Below, in pieces: positions 47,229-55,960 of a stretch of DNA of 64,000 nt. Every line of letters begins with the position of its first letter. Within the stretch, counting starts at the first letter, position 1. The translations under genes and the position numbers were made by a program. The stretch lies in contig CAVQWE010000006.1 in assembly GCA_963717385.1 (NCBI GenBank), positions 124,001 to 188,000 on the forward strand, in the 5' to 3' direction. Under the pieces are notes generated by a model. That model saw only the letters and a list, made by a program, of their open reading frames with translations, was not told where the DNA came from and made no database searches. This DNA is from Sva-07 sp963717385. GTDB taxonomy: Bacteria > Actinomycetota > Acidimicrobiia > Acidimicrobiales > Ilumatobacteraceae.

Positions 47229-47247
47229 GTCACAGTAGGCGTGTGAC
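47229..47247. terminator. Hairpin after ruvB
   Basis: GTCACA (47229-47234) and TGTGAC (47242-47247) flank a seven-base loop, 2 bp after the ruvB stop. It may partly separate ruvCAB from queA-tgt transcription. Confidence 0.35.
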
Positions 47248-47249
47248 AG

Positions 47250-48302
47250 TCAGTCGAAGAGCGAACCGGTGCCAGACGTGCGTCGAGGTGGGGTGAGTCC
47301 CAGGTGTTCGTAGGCGGCGTCGAGCACCACCCGGCCGCGAGGTGTGCGTGCGATCATGCCCTGGGTGATCAGGAACGGCTCGTAGACGTCTTCGACCGTT
47401 TCGGGCTGCTCGCCGACGCTGATCGCAACGGTCGACAGCCCGACGGGGCCGCCGTTGAACTGGGTGCACAGCGAGGTGAGGATTGCCCGGTCGACCTTGT
47501 CGAGACCGCGGTCGTCGACGCCGAACAACGCCAACCCCTCCCTGGCGATCGACGAATTGATCGCGCCGTCGTGGCGCACCTCGGCGAAATCGCGCACTCG
47601 GCGCAGCAACCGGTTGGCGATACGTGGCGTCCCTCGCGACCGTCGGGCGATCTCCCAGGCGCCGTCGCGATCGATGCGCACATCGAGGATGCCGGCGGCG
47701 CGCTCGACGATGGCTTGCAGCTCGTCGTCTTCGTAGTAGTCGAGCCGGGCAACCAAACCGAATCGGTCGCGCAGCGGGCCGGTGATCATGCCCGTGCGAG
47801 TGGTGGCACCGACCAGCGTGAACGGCGGCATCGTCAGCCGGATGCTCGAGGCAGCCGGACCCTTGCCGACCACGATGTCGAGCTGGAAGTCCTCCATCGC
47901 CGGGTACAGGATCTCTTCGACCGCACGTGACAGTCGATGGATCTCGTCGATGAACAGCACGTCGCCGTCTTCGAGCTTGGTCAGAATGGCTGCCAGGTCG
48001 CCGGCGCGTTCCAACGCCGGCCCGGAGGTGACGTGCAGGTGCACACCCATCTCGGTGGCCACGATGCCCGCCAGCGTGGTCTTGCCGAGTCCCGGCGGGC
48101 CGGCGAACAACAGGTGGTCGACCGGCTGCTCGCGTCTGCGGGCGGCTTCGAGGACGATGCGGAGGTGCTCTTTGAGTTCGCGTTGACCAACGAACTCGTC
48201 GAGCGCCCGCGGGCGCAAGCCGGCTTCGAGTTCGATCTCGGCGTTGACCACACCGTCGTCGTCTCCCCCGCCGATACCTGGGTCGAGGAACTCGTCACGC
48301 AC
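47250..48302 (-). CDS. ruvB: Holliday junction helicase subunit RuvB
   Basis: A 350-residue AAA+ motor for branch migration. Seen: RPRALDEFVGQRELKEHL, Walker A LFAGPPGLGKTTLAGIV, Walker B DVLFIDEIHRLSRAVEE, sensor 1 LVGATTRTGMITGPLRDRFG and the C-terminal winged helix ending ARTPRGRVVLDAAYEHLGL. It overlaps ruvA by 8 bp. Confidence 0.98.
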   Translation of the reverse strand: MRDEFLDPGIGGGDDDGVVNAEIELEAGLRPRALDEFVGQRELKEHLRIVLEAARRREQPVDHLLFAGPPGLGKTTLAGIVATEMGVHLHVTSGPALERAGDLAAILTKLEDGDVLFIDEIHRLSRAVEEILYPAMEDFQLDIVVGKGPAASSIRLTMPPFTLVGATTRTGMITGPLRDRFGLVARLDYYEDDELQAIVERAAGILDVRIDRDGAWEIARRSRGTPRIANRLLRRVRDFAEVRHDGAINSSIAREGLALFGVDDRGLDKVDRAILTSLCTQFNGGPVGLSTVAISVGEQPETVEDVYEPFLITQGMIARTPRGRVVLDAAYEHLGLTPPRRTSGTGSLFD

Positions 48303-48879
48303 GGCGTGCGCCCAACATCTTCAATGCGTCACGCAACAGCGTCGCCGAGTCTGCCCCAGTGGGCAGCTCACGCAAGACGTCACGGATTTCGTCGGTGCCG
48401 TAGCCCAAGCTCGCCAATGCATCGCGCACATCGGCAACCGCCGACACCGAACCGCCGTCGCCGCCATCGAGCACGGGCACCGACAGCCGGTCGCGCAACT
48501 CGATGATGAGCCGTTCAGCGGTCTTCTTGCCGACACCTGGCACCAGCGTCATCGCAGCGGTGTCGTTGTTGGACACCACGTCGAACAGCGCTGCCGGAGG
48601 ATGCGTTGCCAGGATCGCCACGGCGAGCGCAGGACCGATGCCATGGGTGGCGATCAGCGCCTGGAACGTCGAACGATCGTCGCGCGACGCAAATCCGTAC
48701 AGCGTCTGGGTGTCTTCACGGATGTGGTGGTGGATGTACAGGAACACCGGGGTGCCCGGCTCGAGTTCGGCGAACACCCGGCTCGACACGGTGACCAGGT
48801 AGCCGACACCACCGACCTCGAGCAGCACCTCACCGTCGGTGGTGCGCTCGAGCACCGAGCCGCGCAGCGAACCGATCAT
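48295..48879 (-). CDS. ruvA: Holliday junction helicase subunit RuvA
   Basis: A 194-residue protein that binds Holliday junctions and loads RuvB. Seen: the OB domain IGSLRGSVLERTTDGEVLLE, two helix-hairpin-helix motifs (IATHGIGPALAVAILA and LVPGVGKKTAERLIIELRD), and a C-terminal UBA-like RuvB-contacting domain. ATG 48879 overlaps the ruvC stop by 4 bp, which rules out the longer frame to 49401. Confidence 0.96.
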   Translation of the reverse strand: MIGSLRGSVLERTTDGEVLLEVGGVGYLVTVSSRVFAELEPGTPVFLYIHHHIREDTQTLYGFASRDDRSTFQALIATHGIGPALAVAILATHPPAALFDVVSNNDTAAMTLVPGVGKKTAERLIIELRDRLSVPVLDGGDGGSVSAVADVRDALASLGYGTDEIRDVLRELPTGADSATLLRDALKMLGARRA

Positions 48880-49394
48880 GACCGCGCCCCGCTGACGTGC
48901 GCACCGGTTCTCGCGGCCGTGCGGCCGATCGGCGACATCGCCAGGTGACACAACGCCAGTGCGGCGGCATCGGCAGCGTCTGCCGGTTTCGGCAACGCCG
49001 AGAGGCCGAGACGCGATTGCACCATCTTCTGGACCTGGATCTTGTCGGCACCGCCCCATCCAGCGACGGCATCCTTGACCTGGTTGGGGGTGTACTGGAT
49101 GACCTCGCAGCCGGCCAATGCGGCCTCGGCCAATGCCAGCCCACTGGCCTGCCCCACGCTCATGGCAGTGCGCACGTTGACCTGGAAGAAGACCTGCTCG
49201 ACCGCCACGACGTCGGGGCGGAACTCGGCGATCAGGTCGGTGAACTCGGTGCGCAACGCCGCCAGCCGCTGCGGCAACGGATCGGTTCGTGGCGTGGTGA
49301 TCACACCGAGAGAGACCGCAGTCGCCCCCTGCGATCCACGCCCGTCGATCACAGCAAACCCACACCGGGTCAGGCCTGGGTCGATGCCGAGCAC
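48876..49394 (-). CDS. ruvC: Holliday junction resolvase RuvC
   Basis: A 172-residue endonuclease that cuts Holliday junctions. Seen: the first Asp in VLGIDPGLTRCGFAVIDG, the Glu in VVAVEQVFFQVNVRTAM, and the acidic pair in DAADAAALALCHLAM. GTG 49394 is chosen because a GAGG site lies 6 bases upstream and the motif begins within five residues; the open frame to 49796 is inside the peroxiredoxin gene. Confidence 0.96.
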   Translation of the reverse strand: MLGIDPGLTRCGFAVIDGRGSQGATAVSLGVITTPRTDPLPQRLAALRTEFTDLIAEFRPDVVAVEQVFFQVNVRTAMSVGQASGLALAEAALAGCEVIQYTPNQVKDAVAGWGGADKIQVQKMVQSRLGLSALPKPADAADAAALALCHLAMSPIGRTAARTGAHVSGARS

Positions 49395-49400
49395 CCGACA

Positions 49401-49404
49401 CCTC
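49401..49404 (-). promoter_or_regulatory. Ribosome-binding site deciding the ruvC start
   Basis: GAGG on the minus strand, 6 bases before GTG 49394. It supports the short RuvC start. Confidence 0.55.
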
Positions 49405-49471
49405 GTCGACCCCGACCGAACGGAAGCGCTGTTTGCGAACACGGAGTCGAACACTAGTGCGCCCACCGGCT

Positions 49472-49927
49472 TCAGGAGGCGATCTTCTCCAGTTCGCCGA
49501 TCAGCTCCTTGACGGGACGGAACGTGAGCCCGGCAATGGCGCGGTGCGCATACCGCACAACGCCATCTCCGTCGACGATGAAGACACTGCGACGCGGGAA
49601 TCCGATCGGCCCGAGCGTCCCGTACAGCCCGGCGACGGTCTTGTCGGTGTCGGCGAGCAACGGGAACTCGAATCCGTGCTTGCCGGCGAATGCATCGTGG
49701 CTGCCCACGTCCTGGGCCGAGATACCGATCACCTGGGCGTTCATGTCGTTGAACTGCTCGAGGTCGTCGTTGTAGCTGTTGAGCTGTTTGGTGCACACCG
49801 GCGTGTCGTCGCCCGGATAGAAGACCAACACGACGGGCTGGCCCCGATACTCGGCCAAGGTGTACTCGCGCCCTCCGGTGCCGGGCAGCGTGAAGTCGGG
49901 CGCGCGATCGCCCACACCGAGACTCAC
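49472..49927 (-). CDS. Peroxiredoxin (AhpE/BCP-like)
   Basis: A 151-residue thiol peroxidase. Seen: GDRAPDFTLPGTGGREYTLA, the peroxidatic Cys in YPGDDTPVCTKQLNSYND, and FPLLADTDKTVAGLYGTLG with GFPRRSVFIVDGDGVVRYAH. I see only the one Cys, so it is probably a 1-Cys enzyme reduced by mycothiol or a thioredoxin partner. GTG 49927 overlaps the yebC stop. Its insertion between yebC and ruvC differs from the M. tuberculosis order. Confidence 0.93.
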   Translation of the reverse strand: MSLGVGDRAPDFTLPGTGGREYTLAEYRGQPVVLVFYPGDDTPVCTKQLNSYNDDLEQFNDMNAQVIGISAQDVGSHDAFAGKHGFEFPLLADTDKTVAGLYGTLGPIGFPRRSVFIVDGDGVVRYAHRAIAGLTFRPVKELIGELEKIAS

Positions 49928-50670
49928 GATGCCGCCACTTCCATCAACTCGTCGGTCATGTCGAAGTTGGAGAACACGTCTTGCACGTCGTCGTTGTCTT
50001 CGAGCGCTTCGAGAATCCGCAGAATCGCCTTGGCGTCGGAGGTGTCGGTGACAGGCACCAGGTTGTCGGCGACCATCGGCGAGTCGGCCGAGATCACCTC
50101 GATGCCCGCATCGTCGATGGCTGACTGCACGTCGTAGACCACCGATGGCTCGGTCATCACACGAAACGCACTGCCCTCCGAGATCACATCGTCGGCGCCG
50201 GCTTCGATCGCCACCATCATGATCGTGTCCTCGTCGACGGCGTCGCCGGTGATGATCACGCCGCGTCGGTGGAACTGCCAGCCAACAGCGCCGGGCTCGG
50301 CCATCGAGCCGCCGAGCTTGGAAAAGATGTTGCGAATCTCCGCACCGGTGCGGTTGCGGTTGTCGGTGAGCACGTCGATCATCAGCGCCACCCCGCCGGG
50401 CGCGTACCCCTCGTACATGATGCTCTCGTAGGTGCCGCCATCGTCGTCGCCGGTCCCCCGCTTGATCGCCCGGTCGATCGCATCGTTGGTCATCCGTCCC
50501 GCTTTGGCCTTCTGCACGGCCGTTCGCAGCGTGGGATTGGTGTCGACGTCACCGCCGCTCTTGGCCGCGACCTCGATCTGGCGGGCGAGCTTCGCGAAGA
50601 GCTTGCCCCGCGCTTTGTCGGCGGCGCCCTTCTTGTGCTTGATCGTTGCCCATTTGGAGTGGCCGGACAT
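49924..50670 (-). CDS. yebC: YebC/PmpR family regulator
   Basis: A 248-residue YebC protein, matching Rv2603c in position and family. Members act as transcriptional regulators or help translation through proline-rich stretches. Seen: MSGHSKWATIKHKKGAADKA, ARQIEVAAKSGGDVDTNPTL, IDRAIKRGTGDDDGGTYESI, and EGYAPGGVALMIDVLTDNRN. ATG 50670 has a GGAG site upstream; the frame to 51039 is inside pdxT. Confidence 0.97.
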   Translation of the reverse strand: MSGHSKWATIKHKKGAADKARGKLFAKLARQIEVAAKSGGDVDTNPTLRTAVQKAKAGRMTNDAIDRAIKRGTGDDDGGTYESIMYEGYAPGGVALMIDVLTDNRNRTGAEIRNIFSKLGGSMAEPGAVGWQFHRRGVIITGDAVDEDTIMMVAIEAGADDVISEGSAFRVMTEPSVVYDVQSAIDDAGIEVISADSPMVADNLVPVTDTSDAKAILRILEALEDNDDVQDVFSNFDMTDELMEVAAS

Positions 50671-50675
50671 GAAAG

Positions 50676-50679
50676 CTCC
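50676..50679 (-). promoter_or_regulatory. Ribosome-binding site of yebC
   Basis: GGAG on the minus strand about 5 bases before ATG 50670; it fixes the yebC start. Confidence 0.5.
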
Positions 50680-50696
50680 GTTGGTTGGTCTTGTCG

Positions 50697-51311
50697 TCAG
50701 CCGCTGAGCGACTCGAGGAAGAGTTGGTGCAGGCGTGCGTCGTCGGTGAGTTCCGGATGGAACGATGCCACCGTACAACTTCCACCACGAACCAGAACAG
50801 GTACGCCGTCGTGGCGAGCGAGCACCTCGACGTCGAGGCCGACGCGTTCGACCAGGGGCGCACGGATGAACACCGCGTGGAAGGCGTCGGCGAGTCCGGT
50901 GACGCCGAGGTCGACCTCGAAGCTGTCGAGCTGGCGCCCATAGCCGTTGCGTCGCACCGTGATGTCGATCAGGTCGAAACCACGCTGATCGGGACGGCCG
51001 TCGAGCACATCGGTCGCACACAAGATCATCCCGGCGCAAGTTCCGAATGCGGGAAGCCCATCGATCAGGCGACCCTTCAGATCGTCGAAGAGCCCACTGG
51101 TGGTGAGCAGGCGAGACATCGTCGTGCTCTCGCCGCCCGGCAACACGATCGCATCGAGTCCATCCAGGTCGGCGGGGGTGCGCACCAGCGGCGCTGTCGC
51201 TCCGAGCTGTTCGAGGCGTTGTCGGTGGATGTCGAATGCGCCTTGCAGGGCGAGTACACCGACCGTGCGGCCGGCACCGGGTGTGACGATGTCACCAGCC
51301 CCGTTCGGCAT
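50697..51311 (-). CDS. pdxT: Pyridoxal 5'-phosphate synthase glutaminase subunit
   Basis: A 204-residue class I glutamine amidotransferase that supplies ammonia to PdxS. Seen: GVLALQGAFDIHRQRLEQLG, AIVLPGGESTTMSRLL, the nucleophile Cys in AFGTCAGMILCA, and the His-Glu pair in VASFHPELTDDARLH. ATG 51311 overlaps the pdxS end by 20 bp and gives a 15-residue lead-in; I find no better start. Confidence 0.95.
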   Translation of the reverse strand: MPNGAGDIVTPGAGRTVGVLALQGAFDIHRQRLEQLGATAPLVRTPADLDGLDAIVLPGGESTTMSRLLTTSGLFDDLKGRLIDGLPAFGTCAGMILCATDVLDGRPDQRGFDLIDITVRRNGYGRQLDSFEVDLGVTGLADAFHAVFIRAPLVERVGLDVEVLARHDGVPVLVRGGSCTVASFHPELTDDARLHQLFLESLSG

Positions 51312-52174
51312 ATCGCTCGTTGATCTCGTCCATGCCGATTCCGGTCATCGGCGCGCCGAGACCGCGGCTGACCTTGGCGAGGATGTCGGCGTCGTTGAAG
51401 TGCGTGGTGGCCTCGACGATCGCCTTGGCGCGCGGCGAGGGGTCCTCGGACTTGAAGATGCCAGATCCGACGAACACCGCTTCGGCGCCGAGCTGCATCG
51501 CGAGCGCTGCATCGGCCGGTGTGGCCAGGCCACCGGCGCAGAACAACGGCACCTGGAGCTTGCCGGTCTCGGCGATCTCCTGCACCAGCGGCAGCGGCGC
51601 CTGCAGCTGCTTGGCCCACTGGAACAGCTCGGCCTCGTCGGCCTGGGTGATCTTGCGCATGTCACCGATGATGTTGCGAAGGTGACGCACCGCCTCGACG
51701 ACGTTGCCGGTGCCGGCTTCTCCCTTCGATCGAATCATCGCTGCACCCTCGGAGATCCGTCGGAGCGCCTCACCGAGGTTGGTGGCGCCACAGCACGAAC
51801 GGCACGTCGAAGCCGAACTTGTCGATGTGGTGAGTTTCGTCGGCCGGGGTGAGCACCTCGGATTCGTCGATGAAGTCGACACCGAGCGCCTGCAGGATTT
51901 GCGCTTCGACGAAGTGGCCGATGCGCGCCTTGGCCATCACCGGGATCGACACCGCAGCCTGGATGCCGTCGATCATCTCCGGATCGCTCATCCGGGCCAC
52001 GCCGCCGTCACGACGGATGTCGGCCGGAACCCGCTCGAGTGCCATCACCGCAACAGCGCCCGCGTCTTCGGCGATCTTGGCTTGCTCGGGCGTCACGACA
52101 TCCATGATGACGCCGCCCTTCATCATCTCGGCGAGTCCACGCTTGACGGGGAAGGTTCCGGTGCTGCCAGTCAT
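51292..52174 (-). CDS. pdxS: Pyridoxal 5'-phosphate synthase subunit PdxS, one frameshift
   Basis: About 294 residues after removing one extra base near 51790. PdxS makes PLP from ribose-5-phosphate, glyceraldehyde-3-phosphate and PdxT-derived ammonia. First frame: VKRGLAEMMKGGVIMDVVTP, AVMALERVPADIRRDGGVAR, IPVMAKARIGHFVEAQIL with the active-site Lys, FDVPFV. Second frame: CGATNLGEALRRISEGAAMI, KGEAGTGNVVEAVRHLR and the C-terminal GIGMDEINERYAERGW. The join reads FVCGATNLGEA exactly as in the family if one c is dropped. ATG 52174 overlaps the DUF3048 stop as ATGA. Confidence 0.95.
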
Positions 52175-53332
52175 GTGTCGCAGCGTACTTTCGACTTCGC
52201 CGTTCTGCTGTGGTGGAATCGAGTCTGGGTCAGGGTGTGGGGGGTGCTGCCGGCAACACCTCGACTGCACCGTCCGACGACGTCGTCGATGTCGGCGAGT
52301 TCGACCCAGGTGTTGCCGGGGTTGATTGCGATCACGTCACCGTCGGCGTCGAAGTACTCGATCGGGAAGAACACGTTGTCGCGTTTCCAGGTTCCTTCGA
52401 CGACCTCGCCGTCGCTGAACACCCATGCCGGGCCCTCACCGAGGGTTTGTGCTTCCGGGCTGCGACGGTCGGCAACGCTGGGGAGGTACTGCACCCCGAT
52501 CATGATCACGTTGGTGGCACGGATGCGACCGAACGTCTTGTCGAAGTGTTCACGACCGCGCTGCGATCGATCGAACTTGTCGAACTCGGGATTCCAGGTC
52601 CACTCGATCCGTTCGGTACCGACGAGTACCTTCACGCCTGCTGATCGGTTCACCGTCGAATTCCTCGTCGGCTTCGAGGTACTGGAAGTGCGGCGGTGGC
52701 GGGCCGGGATGACCCTCGGGCGTCTGGAACCAGATGTTGTCGGTGGTGTTGTAGAAGTTGTGGGGAGCACGACCGGGCCCGCGGTAGTACCCGGTGGCGT
52801 TGTTCGGGCCGAGGTTGATCAGGTACGAATCGTTGATCGCCCGGGTCACGACGCGGTTGCCGCCGCTCCAGACGAACAACGGCTCGTTGAACGAGGTGAA
52901 GAGCGTGATGTCCTGGATACGCCCCGAGCGGATCGGGCCGAGCGGGTCGCAGCTCTGCGAGTGGAACACCGCCGCAAAACGGGTGGTGCGGCCCTCGACG
53001 ACTCTCTTCGAACACGATGTCGGCAACCGCAAGGCCACTGTGATTCGGCACGGCGCGCAGGGTTGTTGTCGATCTTGGCGACCAGCGCAGGTCGCAGCAG
53101 GATCTCGTCTTCGCTCTCGAGGGGTTCGCCGGTGAGGGGCTGACGGATGGTGGCCGGCACGGTGGTCGTGGTGGTCGGCGCCGGCCTGGTGCTGGTGGTC
53201 GCAGGGACCGTGGTGGACGTGGTCGACGTCGATGTGGTCGAGGTCGAGTCGGCCGAATCGCCGCCGCCACCACAGGCTGCAGCGATCGAGGGCGAGTGCG
53301 CCGAGACCGGCGAGCAGTCGGGTCAGTTTCAT
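52171..53332 (-). CDS. DUF3048 family lipoprotein, four frameshifts
   Basis: About 386 residues, resembling the YerB/DUF3048 family, when one extra base is removed near each of 53285, 53055, 53003 and 52655. The N-terminus (MKLTRLLAGLGALAL) leads in the corrected frame to a lipobox with Cys at codon 53272-53274 followed by GGGGDSADS, so it is probably a lipoprotein. A Thr/Ser/Pro linker follows, then RQPLTGEPLESEDEILLRPA, AVPNHSGLAVADIVFEE, GRTTRFAAVFHSQ, PLGPIRSGRIQDI, and the C-terminal VLVGTERIEWTWNPEFDKFD. Function of the family is not established. It overlaps htpX by one base (TGATG) and pdxS by four. Four indels in 1.2 kb make the exact protein uncertain. Confidence 0.75.
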
Positions 53333-54238
53333 CAGAGTTCTCTCAGGAGGGCAATTCGCTCGTCGAGCGGGGGGTGGGTGTCGAACATTCGGTGCACGCC
53401 GCCCAATTTGCCGTCGTCGCCGACGCCACTCATGGGCTGCTCGATCCACAAGTGTGCCGTAGCGGTGGACGCGGAATGCGTCACCGTGGTGTCGTCCTTG
53501 AGTTTTTCGAGCGCTGAGATCAACCCGGGGGGATGAGCGCGTCAACTGACACACGCTCACATCGGCCAGGGTCTCGCGACTCCTCGAAATCGTTGCTTGC
53601 ATGATCTTGGCGATGATCGGTGCCGTGATCAGCAACACGATCCCCACGTAGGCCAGCGGGTTGTTGCTGTCGGCACGGTCGCCGTTGCGGGCGACACGAC
53701 CGCCGTTCCACCACATCATGCGGATCGCCATGTCGGCGATGAGTGCGACGGTGCCCACCATGACGACAGCAAGCGTCGAGACCAAGATGTCGTAGTTGCG
53801 GATGTGGCTGAGTTCGTGGGCCACGACGCCTTCGAGTTCGACCCGGTTCATCTTCTCGAGCAATCCGGTGGTGACCGCGATCGCGGCATGATTCGGGTTG
53901 CGTCCGGTGGCGAACGCGTTCGGCGCGGGGTCGTCGATCACGTAGACGCCCGGCTTGGGCAGGCCGCCGGCGATGCACAGGCCTTCGACGAGGTTGTGGA
54001 GACGTTGATACTCGTCCGGCGGGGCGGGCCGCGCCCGGCTGACCGCCAACGCGATCCGGTCGGCGCGCCAGTACGAGGTGAACGCCACCACACCACTGAG
54101 CACCAGCGCCACCAGGGTGAACACGATGCCGTTGCCGACGAGAGCGCCGATCGCTGCGCCGACGAGCGCGACGAAGGCGACGAATCCGGCAACGAGCAGG
54201 ATGCTTCGCCGCTTGTTCGATCTGATCAGTTCAAACAT
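53332..54238 (-). CDS. htpX: Membrane zinc metalloprotease HtpX, one frameshift
   Basis: About 302 residues after removing one extra base near 53545. HtpX degrades misfolded membrane proteins. Seen: two N-terminal membrane helices, the zinc site VVAHELSHIRNYD, a second helix pair, and the third ligand Glu in ISRSRETLADVS. After the shift the corrected HPPGLISALEKLKDD and FDTHPPLDERIALLREL complete the family's C-terminus. It follows lemA by 10 bp, a common pairing, and its stop overlaps the DUF3048 start. Confidence 0.93.
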
Positions 54239-54248
54239 GGCGCGGCGA

Positions 54249-54803
54249 TCAGAATTCGACCGTCGGAGCGGTTCGGGCCTGGTCCTCGGCCTCGAAGTAC
54301 TCCTTGGCTTCGAAGTTGAACGACTTGGCGATGATCACCGTCGGGAACGACTCGAGCTTGTTGTCGTAGGTGAGCACGCTGTCGTTGTAGAACTGGCGGG
54401 CATAGGCGACGCGCCCTTCGGTCGCTGTCAGTTCTTCCTGCAACGCCAGGAAGTTCTGGTTGGCCTTGAGGTCGGGGTACGACTCGCTGAGTGCGAACAA
54501 CTGCCGCAGTGCGCCCGACAACACGTTGTCCGCTTGGGCTTGCGCTGGAGGGGTGTCGGGCGCAGCGATGGCGCTGTTGCGAGCGGAAACGACCGCTTCG
54601 AGCGTCTCGCGCTCGTGGGCGGCGTAGCCCTTGACGGTTTCGACGAGGTTCGGGATGAGGTCGAGACGACGCTTCAGTTGGACGTCGATCTGCGACCAGG
54701 CGTTCTCCACCTGATTGCGCGAGCGAACCAGTCCGTTGTACGAGACGATCAGGAACCCCACCAGGATCACCACGACGGCGATCACGATGATGAGAGGAAT
54801 CAT
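54249..54803 (-). CDS. lemA: LemA family protein
   Basis: A 184-residue membrane protein. Seen: one N-terminal helix (IPLIIVIAVVVILVGFLI), YNGLVRSRNQVENAWSQIDV, LKRRLDLIPNLVETVKGYAA, and FYNDSVLTYDNKLESFPTVI (read as YNDSVLTYDNKLESFP). LemA often accompanies HtpX; its role is not well defined. Confidence 0.93.
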   Translation of the reverse strand: MIPLIIVIAVVVILVGFLIVSYNGLVRSRNQVENAWSQIDVQLKRRLDLIPNLVETVKGYAAHERETLEAVVSARNSAIAAPDTPPAQAQADNVLSGALRQLFALSESYPDLKANQNFLALQEELTATEGRVAYARQFYNDSVLTYDNKLESFPTVIIAKSFNFEAKEYFEAEDQARTAPTVEF

Positions 54804-54831
54804 TGGGCTCAGTGTACGGCCGCCCGATCGG

Positions 54832-55929
54832 TCAGTTCGAGGATGGGCAGATCGACCGGTAGATCTCGAGGTAGCGATCGGTCAGCAGGGTCATGGCAAA
54901 CCCTTCGGCACGTTCGCTGCCGGCGTCTCGAAGTCGACGAGCCAGATCCTGGTCGCCGATCACCCGACTCAGAGCCGTCCCGAGTTGGTCGACGTCGCCG
55001 GGTTCGACCAGGAGCGCATCAACATCGGAGGTGGCCACGTTTCGGTATCCGTCGAGCGAACTGGCCACGACGGCGGTCCCCGCAGCCATCGCCTCGATCA
55101 GCACGACGCCGAACGACTCGCCGCGCAGCGAAGGGGCGCAGAACACGTCGGCGGTTCGCAGCCGAGCGAACTTCTCGTCGTCGGTCACCCGCCCGAGCCA
55201 ATGGAACCGATCGTCGCCAGCGGTCGACGCGGTCAGCTCGGCCGTGTCGGGACCGTCGCTGCCGATCCAGACGTCCACCTGCAAGTCGGCGCGCCGCACC
55301 GCATCGACCAAGACGCGCAACCCCTTGCGTTCCTCGTGGCGACCACAGAAGAAGATCGCCGGGCGGCTGGGCGCGTCCGACGCTTCGCTCGTCCACGGCG
55401 CCACCGATCGGATCGCATCGAGCTCGACACCGTTGAAGAGCACCTCGAACTCGCCGCCGAGGTGGCTCTGCACGAGCGCCAGGGCATCTTTCGACACCAC
55501 GACCTTGTGGTCGATCCGGCGCAGCAGCCGGCGCAGCGCCGGGCGGAGAATTCGATAGCTGGCCGACGTTCCAGCAGCGTGAAACGTTGCCACCGTGGGG
55601 GCCGAGTGCACGATGAGCGCCGTCGACGTCGGCCCTGGCGCCAACGGCTCGTGCAGGTGCACCACGTCGAACTGCTGATCGCTGAGCACCTGCAGCGTCC
55701 GAAGCGCGGCTGCCGGATCGGGTGCCAAGGGAGCAATCGAGCCGTTGGCACCCAGCGGCAGCGAGTCGCCGAGCGGCGTGATGAACGCCTCGGGTGGCGG
55801 GCCGTCGCATGGGCCGAGGACCCGTGCCTCGTGGCCACGCCGACGCAACTCGCGTGCCATCCCCAGCACCTGAGCTTGGACACCGCCAGGCACCGTGAGG
55901 CTGTAGGGGCAGACGATGCCGATTCTCAT
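54832..55929 (-). CDS. pimA: Phosphatidylinositol alpha-mannosyltransferase PimA
   Basis: A 365-residue GT4 enzyme that adds the first mannose from GDP-mannose to phosphatidylinositol on the cytoplasmic face, starting PIM and lipomannan synthesis. Seen: RIGIVCPYSLTVPGGVQAQV at the N-terminus (the mycobacterial PimA form), HLHEPLAPGPTSTALI, IFFCGRHEERKGLRVLVDAV and RGESFGVVLIEAMAAGTAVV. ATG 55929 is chosen; ATG 55947 is possible. It lies near patA and pgsA as in M. tuberculosis, but a GGDEF-EAL gene is inserted before it. Confidence 0.92.
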   Translation of the reverse strand: MRIGIVCPYSLTVPGGVQAQVLGMARELRRRGHEARVLGPCDGPPPEAFITPLGDSLPLGANGSIAPLAPDPAAALRTLQVLSDQQFDVVHLHEPLAPGPTSTALIVHSAPTVATFHAAGTSASYRILRPALRRLLRRIDHKVVVSKDALALVQSHLGGEFEVLFNGVELDAIRSVAPWTSEASDAPSRPAIFFCGRHEERKGLRVLVDAVRRADLQVDVWIGSDGPDTAELTASTAGDDRFHWLGRVTDDEKFARLRTADVFCAPSLRGESFGVVLIEAMAAGTAVVASSLDGYRNVATSDVDALLVEPGDVDQLGTALSRVIGDQDLARRLRDAGSERAEGFAMTLLTDRYLEIYRSICPSSN

Positions 55930-55960
55930 TCGGTCCGGCGAGATCATCCGGTTCGGACTC

